Part shown: one piece after another, positions 1 through 5,980 of the stretch
Layout: each line of letters opens with the position of its first letter
Numbering within the stretch: the stretch's first letter is position 1
Assembly: GCF_000966975.1 (NCBI RefSeq)
Contig: NZ_JZWV01000464.1
Span: 1-7,386, forward strand
Origin: Streptomyces katrae
GTDB taxonomy: Bacteria > Actinomycetota > Actinomycetes > Streptomycetales > Streptomycetaceae
Length of the DNA: 7,386 nt
Direction of reading: 5' to 3'
The notes under the pieces: model-generated
What the model saw: the letters and a program-made list of their open reading frames with translations, nothing else
Database searches by the model: none
Told to the model about the DNA's origin: nothing
Translations under genes and position numbers: made by a program

Positions 1-82
1 GGGAACGGCCGACACCGACCGGACTGCCGACGGGGAGCGGGCGACGCCGGCCGGCCCCCGCGAGGTGTCCGCGACGCCGCGC

Positions 83-134
83 CGGCCGTGCGGTGGGCCG
101 GCTCGTGTCGGCCGTGCGGTGGGCCGGCCTGTGT
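83..134. repeat. Tandem duplication, two 26-bp units
   Basis: Two head-to-tail 26-bp units lie at 83-108 and 109-134. Both start with cggccgtgcggtgggccggc and differ only at unit positions 21-22 (tc versus ct), giving 24 of 26 identical. A degenerate start of a third unit (cgcggtgtccg) follows at 135. The repeat lies downstream of the leftward operon's last gene, in a stretch with no convincing gene. A plus-strand frame is open here with high G/C at third positions over roughly 1-93 and could be the tail of a gene beginning outside the window. It would, however, run on to 310 across the flavoprotein gene, so I do not call it. The unit looks like a replication-slippage product; no function is apparent. 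Confidence 0.85.
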
Positions 135-151
135 CGCGGTGTCCGTTGCGC

Positions 152-173
152 GCTCCCGGGCTGGCTCGGGAGC
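152..173 (-). terminator. Hairpin after the flavoprotein stop codon
   Basis: On the minus strand, GCTCCCG pairs with CGGGAGC (7 bp, all but one pair G-C) around an 8-nt loop, starting three bases after the TAG stop of the flavin-reductase-like gene. No T-run follows, which is common for actinobacterial terminators but lowers certainty. It would end the leftward operon transcript. Confidence 0.4.
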
Positions 174-176
174 TCC

Positions 177-716
177 CTAGGCCAGGCGCCAGTCGAGGCG
201 GCGGCGGTAGTAGACGAGCGGGGCGCCGTCGGTCAGGGTGCAGTCGGCGACCTCGCCCAGCAGGACCACGTGGTCCCCGTGCGGGAACACCGCGGCGGCC
301 CGGCACTTGAGGTAGACCGGGACGCCCGCGATGCGGGGCCTGCCCTCGTCCCAGTCCCAGGCCACGCCCGCGAACTTGTCCTCCGCGCGCCCCGCGAACA
401 CCTTCGCGAGGGCCTCGTCGGCGGAGCCGAGCAGGTGCACCCCGAAGGGGGTGCCCACCCGTGCGTCCATGGCCCGGAACGTACGGGAACCGCGGGCGAG
501 GGCCAGCATGACGGACGGCGGGGCCACGCTGTAGGAGCTGACGGAGGACACCAGCAGCCCGCACGGGCTCCCGTCGGCCCTCCGCGCGCTGACCACCGCC
601 ACGCCGGAGACCAGCCGGGCCATGGCCTCGGTGAACCGGGCCGCGGGGTCGTCCGGCTGCCGCGGCTCCCCGCTCCCCCGCCGCTCCAGGCGCTCCTCCC
701 GCTGCCGCACGCTCAT
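177..716 (-). CDS. Flavin-reductase-like FMN-binding protein
   Basis: This is a 179-residue protein of the flavin reductase-like (split-barrel, FMN-binding) family. Members of this fold reduce FMN or FAD with NAD(P)H, usually to supply reduced flavin to a two-component monooxygenase; others are flavoenzymes in their own right. A polar N-terminal extension (1-25) precedes the domain. Family-like blocks are SGVAVVSA (37-44), a Gly then LLVSSVSS (53-61), PPSVMLAL (66-73), the KFAGVAWDWDEGRPRIAG stretch (114-131), GDHVVLLGEV (147-156) and PLVYYRR near the C-terminus. Length is normal for the family. The ATG at 716 has GGAG eight bases upstream, overlapping the end of the TPR gene, and only 15 nt separate the two genes, so translation is probably coupled. 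No monooxygenase partner is in the window. It may tailor the candidate peptide or serve an enzyme elsewhere; the sequence alone cannot decide. Confidence 0.92.
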   Translation of the reverse strand: MSVRQREERLERRGSGEPRQPDDPAARFTEAMARLVSGVAVVSARRADGSPCGLLVSSVSSYSVAPPSVMLALARGSRTFRAMDARVGTPFGVHLLGSADEALAKVFAGRAEDKFAGVAWDWDEGRPRIAGVPVYLKCRAAAVFPHGDHVVLLGEVADCTLTDGAPLVYYRRRLDWRLA

Positions 717-731
717 CGGCCGCGCTCCGGC

Positions 732-2776
732 TCAGACGGCGCTGTGCTCGGCGGCGCGCCGGCAGGCGTCCCGGCGTTCGGCCGCGTCGGGGTCGGCGGT
801 GGCGGTGTACACGGCGTCGAAGTCCTCGGCGGCCCGGGCGAAGGCGCCGGCCGTCTCGTGGACCACGGCCCGGTTGAAGCGGAACTCGGGCCGGTCGGCC
901 AGCTCCACCGCCCGGTCGAAATCGGCCACGGCCGCTCCCAGGTCCCCCTCCCCGTAGGCCAGTTCGCCCTTGACCGCCCAGGCTTCGGCCAGCCCCGGGT
1001 CGGCGGCGAGCGCCGCGTCGAGGGCCTCGGCCGCCTCCTTGGTCCGGTCCGCCTCCGCCAGCAGGCGCCCGCGCAGGCACAGCAGGTGCGCGTGGTCGGG
1101 GGCCAGGGCCAGGCCTGCCGTCACGTCCGCCAGGGCGGCCTCGGGCTCACCGAGGTCGGCGAGCAGGCCGGCCCGGGCGAGGAGGGCCTCCCGGTTGTCC
1201 GGGTCGAGTTCCAGGGTGCGGGCGAAGTCGGCGAGGGCGCCGTTGGTGTCGCCCAGTTCCAGGCGGGCGTCGCCGCGGTTGTAGTACGCCTCGGGGAAGG
1301 GGGCTTCGAGGGAGAGGGCCCGCTCGTAGTCGGCGATGGCCTCGTCCAGGCGGCCCAGTTTGCGCAGGATGTTGCCGCGGTTGAAGTAGTGGTCCGCGAA
1401 GTCGTCGTCGGCGTCCATGATCTCGCCGTAGTCCTCCAGGGCCGCCTCCAGCCGGCCAGCCATGCTGTTGACCTGGGCGCGGTTGTAGCGGAGGCCGACC
1501 TGGTGCCAGGTGCGCTCGCCGAGGCCGAGTTCCCGGTTCAGGCGCTCGATGCCCTGGTCGAGCAGGCGCAGCGCCTCGTCCGGGCGTCCGTCGCGGACCT
1601 CGACGAGGGCGAGGCCGTTGCGGTTGAAGACGGAGTAGAAGGCGCGTTCCTTGGGGTCGGGGAGCAGGTCCGCGATGGAGATGGCGGTGTTGACCCAGGC
1701 GCGGGCCCGGCGGGGGTCGCGCCGCTCCTCGGGGTAGTGGCGGGCGTACAGCATGCCGATCTCGTAGGCCAGCTTCATGTGGTGCGTGGGGCTCTGGGTG
1801 GCCGTCCGCGCCTCTTCCTGGAGGACGGCGGACTCGTCGGGCCGGCCGGCCGCGGCGAGGCACACCCCGGATTCCCGGATGAAGATCCACCACGGTTCGG
1901 GGCGGCGCTCCGGGTCGGTCAGCCGCCGTCCCTCGTCGCCGAGTTCGGCCGCGAGGTGGTAGAAGCCCAGGTACTTGCAGCGCAGCATGGCCGCGCGCAG
2001 GGCCTCGACGCCGGCCCCGTCGCGGTCGCTGCCCCGCACCAGGTGGAAGGGGAGGGCGCCCAGGCGCAGCGAGGGCTCCCGTTCCTCGGCCCGTTCGGCC
2101 AGTTCGGCGGCGCGGGCGTCGTGGAGGGCGGTGCGCACGGCTTCGGGGAGGGCCTCGTAGGCGGCGGCCAGGGCGGGGTCGTCGTCGGTGCAGTCGCCCT
2201 GCACGTAGCGGCGTACCGCCTCGGGGCCGGTGTCCGCGGCCGGGGCCGGGACCGCGTCCTCGGCGGCGGCGGTCTTCGTGGTGTGGGCGGCGAGGGCGTC
2301 CGGGAGGGAGAGCGAGGGGAAGCCGGGCGGGTCGAGGAGTTCCGCCGTGCCCGTGCACAGGACGAGGGTGAGCAGTTCCGGCGGGATCCGGCGCAGGGCG
2401 GCGGCCAGGAACTCCTGGTCGGTGACGTCGGCGTGCTGCACGTTCTCCACGACGAGGGTGCGCGGGCCCCGCTCGGCGTCGGCGAGGGCGGTGAGCAGGA
2501 AGTCGACGATGCCGTGGGCGACGCGCAGGGAGTGCAGGCGGGCCGGGTAGCGGCTGACCTCGCCGGCCGTGGACTGCTCCTCGATGTGGTGGGTGACCGG
2601 CGGTACGAGCGGGGCCAGTTCGGGCGTGCTCTCCTGGAGCTCGATGTAGTGGCGGCCGGCCAGCGCAGCCGGCGGTGGGCGTCGACGGAGGCCAGGAGCG
2701 GCGGCAGGTCGAGGCCGGCCAGCAGGGCGGCGCGGGCGGGGCGGTGGGGTGCGGAGATCCAGTGGTGCCCGGTCAT
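732..2776 (-). CDS. TPR protein with degenerate ATPase-like N-terminus, frame disrupted near 2663
   Basis: The long intact part (GTG at 2450 to TGA at 732, 572 aa) carries about six or seven tetratricopeptide repeats over residues 320-552, with typical motifs such as YFNRGNILRKLGRLDEAIADY. Such repeats mediate protein-protein contacts. Its opening, ENVQHADVTDQEFLAAALRR, resembles the Walker B region of STAND/LuxR-type ATPases, but no P-loop is present. The GTG is not a credible start: conserved-looking sequence (LAGRHYIEL..., STAGEVSRYPARLHSLRVAH) continues upstream in the same frame to about 2663. A second frame begins at ATG 2776 with AAAGG seven bases upstream and encodes MTGHHWISAPHRPARAALLA, then a stretch ending DAHRRLR. 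The two frames join only if one base is restored, or a deletion not divisible by three is assumed, near 2655-2670. Joined, the product is about 680 aa. It lies 40 nt after the peptidase gene. Its role is likely regulatory or scaffolding. Whether it is a pseudogene or a sequencing error cannot be told here. Confidence 0.8.
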
Positions 2777-2816
2777 GGGCCCGCCTTTCGGAAGAGGCCC
2801 GCCGGGGGTGGTCCCG

Positions 2817-4019
2817 TCAGGCGATGACGTGGTGGAGCCGGGCCCGCCGGCTGCGCAGGCGCTCCCTGGCGGCGAGCCAGAGGGCGAAGGCGATCTGGCC
2901 GAAGGTCAGGACGAGGAAGACGGCGGCGTCGGTCAGCTGGACCCAGGTCGAGTGGCCGGTGCCGAAGCGGTCGAGCGAGGCCGAGGTCATGGCGAGGAAG
3001 ACGGGTCCGACGCCCCACAGGAAGGTGGTCAGGCTGATGGCGTAGCCGATGGGCAACAGCCAGGAGTACCAGCGGGCGGCCCGCCGGTCCACGGGGTGCC
3101 ACAGGGACTCGTCGGTGAGCCGGTCGGTGCGTCCCAGCAGCCGGTTGACCCGGTTGGCGAGCATGCGCACGGCCGTGGTGTGCAGGTCGACGCAGCCGAG
3201 GACGGTGGTGATGAGGACGTAGATGTCGGTGCGCAGGTAGAGGAAGAACTGCCAGAGCAGCCGGATGAAGGTGGTGAAGGCGATCGCCAGGCAGACGCGG
3301 CCGGTCAGTCCGTGCACGAGGCCGGCCGTGATGACGGCGAGGGCGATCAGGACGACGTCGGCGACCATTCCGGCGAGGATCGGCAGGTAGCGCTTGCGGC
3401 GCTCCACCCCGGCCAGGCCGTCGAGGGAGGTCTCCACGACGAGGAAGTAGAAGCGGTAGGACATCCTCGTGCGCGAGCGGATGCCCAGGCGGCGTCCGGC
3501 GAGCGCGTGGAAGATCTCGTGGACGGCGATGAGCGGGACCGCCACGACGAACAGGACGAGGGTGATGACCGCGTAGTAGTGGCTGAAGACGAGGTCGCCG
3601 GGGGTGGGGAGGAGGCCGGGGTCGCGGATGACGCTGACCGCGGCCCAGGCGACGATCAGCCCGTACGCGGTCCAGGCGGCGGGTGAGAAGGCCGCCCGGC
3701 CGAGCCGCTGCCAGCGCACGGGTCCGGCGACCGGTTCCGGTTCGCCCTCGGTGCGCACGAACCCGAGCTCGTGCAGGGCCTCGACCACGTCCGCGACGTC
3801 GGCGCGCTCGCCGTATTCGGCCTCGTACCAGTCGGCGGCCTGGGCGGGGGTGGCGCCCTCCTGGAGCCGGCGGACGAGTTCGGCGCCGTCGGGCGGGAAG
3901 ATCGCGTAGGACTCGGTGTCGCGGCGTCCGATGGTGACCTCGTCGCCGTCCTGCAGGTAGACCAGCGGATGCAGCGCCAGCGGGGTGTCGTCCGTGCTGG
4001 TGTGGCCTGGCTCCGCCAT
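2817..4019 (-). CDS. Intramembrane M50 metallopeptidase with N-terminal PqqD-like recognition domain
   Basis: This 400-residue protein has two parts. Residues 14-92 look like a PqqD-like winged-helix RiPP recognition element: a beta-hairpin (VTIGRRDTESYAIFP), then helices starting DGAELVRRLQEG and TPAQAADWYEAEY, and a final DVADVVEALHELGFV. Such domains bind leader peptides. Residues about 110-390 form a polytopic membrane domain with roughly six hydrophobic segments (about 113-131, 147-166, 213-236, 243-262, 319-345, 363-384). The zinc site is HEIFH (His167, Glu168, His171) in the second segment. Asp265 in YLRTDIY is the probable third ligand, as in the YydH-like 'putative peptide zinc metalloprotease' branch of M50. 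I infer that it binds and cleaves the peptide encoded just upstream. The ATG at 4019 has GGAG eight bases before it. The catalytic residues appear intact. Known RiPP-locus M50 proteins include YydH of epipeptide loci and the daptide metalloprotease; I cannot place this protein in either group. Confidence 0.88.
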   Translation of the reverse strand: MAEPGHTSTDDTPLALHPLVYLQDGDEVTIGRRDTESYAIFPPDGAELVRRLQEGATPAQAADWYEAEYGERADVADVVEALHELGFVRTEGEPEPVAGPVRWQRLGRAAFSPAAWTAYGLIVAWAAVSVIRDPGLLPTPGDLVFSHYYAVITLVLFVVAVPLIAVHEIFHALAGRRLGIRSRTRMSYRFYFLVVETSLDGLAGVERRKRYLPILAGMVADVVLIALAVITAGLVHGLTGRVCLAIAFTTFIRLLWQFFLYLRTDIYVLITTVLGCVDLHTTAVRMLANRVNRLLGRTDRLTDESLWHPVDRRAARWYSWLLPIGYAISLTTFLWGVGPVFLAMTSASLDRFGTGHSTWVQLTDAAVFLVLTFGQIAFALWLAARERLRSRRARLHHVIA

Positions 4020-4060
4020 GGCGGGGGCTCCGTCTCTCGTCGGCCGGGCCCGGACCGGTG

Positions 4061-4091
4061 GGGGCGTCCCCGAAGTGCGCGGGGACGCCCC
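4061..4091 (-). terminator. Strong stem-loop between peptide gene and peptidase gene
   Basis: A perfect 12-bp stem, GGGGCGTCCCCG pairing with CGGGGACGCCCC, encloses a 7-nt loop. It sits 25 nt after the peptide gene's stop and about 41 nt before the peptidase start. There is no T-run after it on the minus strand. A hairpin here would act as a leaky terminator or as a 3' stabilising structure, so that the small peptide is made in excess over the downstream enzymes, as in many bacteriocin and lanthipeptide operons. The structure is directly visible; the role is inference. Confidence 0.6.
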
Positions 4092-4116
4092 TTGCTCGAA
4101 CGCGCCCGGGGTGCTG

Positions 4117-4197
4117 TTACGCGGGGCTCGGGTAGTGCGAGCACGCGGAAGAGGTCAGGCGGACCGGACCGGCCTTGCGGATCTGGATCTTCTTCAT
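4117..4197 (-). CDS. Small peptide, candidate RiPP precursor (26 aa)
   Basis: A short reading frame from ATG 4197 to TAA encodes 26 residues. It begins MKKIQIRKAGPVRLT, a basic stretch with alternating hydrophobics (Ile4, Ile6, Val12, Leu14). It ends in a region rich in modifiable residues: Thr15, Ser16, Ser17, a single Cys19, Ser20, His21 and Tyr22, then a Pro-Ser-Pro-Ala end. The start has AAGGAGGTG nine bases upstream, the best ribosome binding site in the window, which strongly suggests real translation. The next gene on the same strand encodes a peptidase with a PqqD-like recognition domain, the expected partner of a leader peptide. I do not recognise the peptide family, and the leader/core border is unknown; residues after about 14 are my guess for the core. 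An in-frame ATG at 4245 would give 42 residues but has a poorly placed binding site. It could instead be a chance frame, but the ribosome site and context argue against that. Confidence 0.65.
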   Translation of the reverse strand: MKKIQIRKAGPVRLTSSACSHYPSPA

Positions 4198-4204
4198 CTC
4201 GAAG

Positions 4205-4213
4205 CACCTCCTT
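4205..4213 (-). promoter_or_regulatory. Near-perfect Shine-Dalgarno site for the small peptide
   Basis: AAGGAGGTG on the minus strand matches the anti-Shine-Dalgarno sequence of 16S rRNA over nine bases and ends with normal spacing (nine bases from GGAGG to the ATG at 4197). It supports the 26-residue frame and favours this start over the in-frame ATG at 4245. Confidence 0.75.
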
Positions 4214-4275
4214 CGGAGGGTGGGTGGGGGTTGGACGCGTTCCATGCTGCTGACCCGCTCCAGAAGTTCTCCAAA

Positions 4276-4301
4276 CCGCCGCCAAAACCGCTTGGGGGCG
4301 G
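4276..4301 (-). terminator. Probable terminator of the esterase gene
   Basis: On the minus strand, CCGCCCCCAA pairs with TTGGCGGCGG, giving nine pairs interrupted by one C-C mismatch, with loop GCGGTT, directly followed by TTT. It starts about 40 nt after the esterase stop (4343) and lies before the peptide gene. The peptide operon therefore probably has its own promoter in the remaining ~75 bases (4198-4275). I see no clear -10/-35 pair there. Confidence 0.5.
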
Positions 4302-4342
4302 GCTGACGCGGGGTGCGGGCCGGGCCGCGCGTGAGCGTGGTC

Positions 4343-5872
4343 CTACGCGAAGCGCTGGGCCGCCGAGCCGTTGCAGGGCTGCAGGCGCAGCGGGTCGTGG
4401 GCGGCGGCGACCGTCAGGCACAGGGCGGGGGCGGCGGCGGGGTGCAGGGCGGCGCCGTCGCGGACGAACTGCTGGTTCGCGCCGCCGTGGCAGTTCCAGA
4501 GGATGAGGCCGGTGCCGGCCGCGTAGGCGGCGCCGGGGACGTCGATGCAGCGGTCCTGGGTGAGTCCGACGTGGAGGGACTTGTTCGCGGTGTCGTACCA
4601 CCAGTCCTGGTTGCGGCCGCCGTGGCAGTCCCAGCCGGTCACCTTGGTGCCGTTGGCGCTGGAGCCGCCGGAGGCGTCGAGGCAGTTGCCGGTGGCCTCG
4701 TTCTTCAGGGGCTTGTAGAGGTCGTCCCAGGCGCCGGCCTGGAGAACGGGGGTTCCGGTGCTGGCGGGGTCGGCGCAGGAGGCCTCGCGCAGGCCGGAGG
4801 CGTAGAGCTGGGTGAGGCAGGAGGCGAAGGCGCCGTGGCCGCGGTAGTTGGGGTGGAAGGACTGGCGGGCGGTGTTCTCGTCCCAGGGGAAGTGGTCGCC
4901 GAGGTCGAGGTAGAGGCCGCGGGCCCAGGTGTCCTCCATGCAGACCTCGTGGCCGTGGAAGAGCCGCGAGTTGTCCAGGTAGGTGGCGCCGGCGGCGAGG
5001 GCTGCGGCACGCATGCCCTTCTCGAAGGTGGGGACGGCGTAGTTGCGGCCCCAGGCGGCGTCGGAGTCGTAGCCGGCGCAGCCTCCGGGGAGCTTGCCGG
5101 GGAAGTCCGGATTGTCGTTGAAGTCGGGGCCGATGGGGCTGGGGTAGCCCATGACGACGAGTTTGTAGTCGGAGTCGGCGTAGCCGGCGTCGCGCATGAC
5201 GGTCTTGAGGTCGCCGATGGTGGCCTCGACCTTGGGCACCAGGCCGTCGACGCGGGACTGCCAGCCGGGGCCGTACTTGGGTTCGCAGGTGCCCTGGCTG
5301 AGGACCCAGCGGGTGACGCAGTCGGTCATGACGGGGCCGAACTGGAGGTCGTCGTTGGCTCCGGCGACCAGGACCACCATCTTGATCTTCGTGTTGCGGG
5401 CCTTGATGGCCAGGTTGTCGCTCTGCACCAGCTCGTCGGCGTACTGCTTGCTGCCGCCGATGCGGATGTTGCCGGTGTAGCCGCCGGAGCAGGCGACGTT
5501 GAAGGTCAGGTCGGCCGGGATGCCGGTGCGGTGGATCGCAGAGTCCGGCGAGCGGTGGCACTGGTTGGCGGAGGTGTTGGTGGCGGGGTCGTAGTTGCCG
5601 ACGCCCTCGCCCGAGATCTCGCTGTCGCCGAGGGAGATGAGCCCGGTCTTGCGTTCGGCGAGGGGGCGGATCGCGGGATCCCCGTAGATCTTGGTGGCTT
5701 CCGCGGCGCGGATGGCTTCGAGTTCCGGTGAGAGGGGCGTGATCGAGCCGGATGCGGCGGGGGCCGCTTCGGCCATGGGGGTGATGGCGGTGACGCCCCC
5801 GAGGGCGGCCAGGGCCGCCGCGACCGCGGCGAATGTACATCTGAGCCTGGGTTTCGCATGCGAACGAGCCAT
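4343..5872 (-). CDS. Secreted SGNH/GDSL hydrolase with C-terminal ricin-type lectin domain
   Basis: This is a 509-residue exported esterase/lipase-type enzyme. The signal peptide has basic residues, a hydrophobic core (about 13-30) and a probable cleavage after Ala-Glu-Ala at 34-36. The SGNH domain (about 75-365) has block I LGDSEISGEG with nucleophile Ser84, an oxyanion Gly in SGGYTGN (127-133), Asn173 in GAND, and the catalytic His340 in SFHPN. The usual Asp three residues before this His is Gln337, so it may work as a Ser-His dyad, as described for the Streptomyces scabies esterase. Residues about 385-509 form a ricin-type beta-trefoil with three repeats, each with a Cys pair and a Q-x-W/F-type end (QDW at 422, QQF at 467, QRF at 506), suggesting carbohydrate binding. 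The ATG at 5872 has GGGGAGG six bases upstream. The substrate is unknown; it could be an acetylated or acylated polysaccharide or a lipid. Confidence 0.95.
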   Translation of the reverse strand: MARSHAKPRLRCTFAAVAAALAALGGVTAITPMAEAAPAASGSITPLSPELEAIRAAEATKIYGDPAIRPLAERKTGLISLGDSEISGEGVGNYDPATNTSANQCHRSPDSAIHRTGIPADLTFNVACSGGYTGNIRIGGSKQYADELVQSDNLAIKARNTKIKMVVLVAGANDDLQFGPVMTDCVTRWVLSQGTCEPKYGPGWQSRVDGLVPKVEATIGDLKTVMRDAGYADSDYKLVVMGYPSPIGPDFNDNPDFPGKLPGGCAGYDSDAAWGRNYAVPTFEKGMRAAALAAGATYLDNSRLFHGHEVCMEDTWARGLYLDLGDHFPWDENTARQSFHPNYRGHGAFASCLTQLYASGLREASCADPASTGTPVLQAGAWDDLYKPLKNEATGNCLDASGGSSANGTKVTGWDCHGGRNQDWWYDTANKSLHVGLTQDRCIDVPGAAYAAGTGLILWNCHGGANQQFVRDGAALHPAAAPALCLTVAAAHDPLRLQPCNGSAAQRFA

Positions 5873-5980
5873 GTACTGCCTCCCCGATAGCGGTGTTACC
5901 CCCGGTATTTACTGGCCGGTAGGGGAGATGGGAACAGTCCGAACAAGACAATTGCTCAACTTTCCGAGGAGGATGTGAAG
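5873..5980. promoter_or_regulatory. Divergent promoter region between esterase and fumarase
   Basis: This 108-bp gap between head-to-head genes is clearly richer in A and T than its surroundings, mainly at 5905-5965, as expected for promoters. It contains a direct repeat of CCGGTA (5902-5907 and 5916-5921) and a near-palindrome TACTGGCCGGTA (5910-5921), which could be an operator. On the minus strand, TTGAGC and TTGTCT are possible -35 elements, but no convincing -10 box at the right distance stands out for either direction. Both transcripts must start here or overlap here. Confidence 0.45.
5966..5972 (+). promoter_or_regulatory. Shine-Dalgarno site that sets the fumarase start
   Basis: GAGGAGG lies eight bases before the ATG at 5981 and only two bases before the in-frame GTG at 5975, so the ATG is the start. 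Confidence 0.75.

Noticed and set aside
2655..2670. Programmed ribosomal frameshift in the TPR gene
   Set aside because: No slippery heptamer or obvious stimulatory structure was seen at the frame change; mutation or sequencing error is simpler.
1919..2776. The full 285-codon frame from ATG 2776 as a separate protein
   Set aside because: Only its first ~37 codons look like protein. After DAHRRLR it becomes Arg/Ser/Pro-rich shadow sequence of the TPR frame, so it was used only as evidence for a frame break.
93..3686. A 1197-codon plus-strand open frame antisense to three genes
   Set aside because: Its product is Gly/Val/Ala/Glu-rich and featureless, with no domain. It mirrors the real minus-strand genes, a common artefact in GC-rich DNA where stops are rare in the complementary phase.
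177..4197. Assignment of the locus to daptides, lanthipeptides or lasso peptides
   Set aside because: The aminotransferase, methyltransferase, dehydrogenase, lanthionine synthetase or lasso cyclase genes expected for those classes are absent from the window; only the M50 protein type is shared with daptide loci.
4262..4270. Small palindrome agaagttct upstream of the peptide gene as an operator
   Set aside because: Only four bases per arm with no flanking symmetry; expected by chance.
4313..5731. A 472-codon plus-strand open frame antisense to the esterase
   Set aside because: Low-complexity Gly/Val/Ala composition and no ribosome site; the opposite strand encodes a clear GDSL enzyme with signal peptide.
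5975..5980. GTG at 5975 as the fumarase start
   Set aside because: It is just two bases from GAGGAGG; the ATG at 5981 has normal eight-base spacing.
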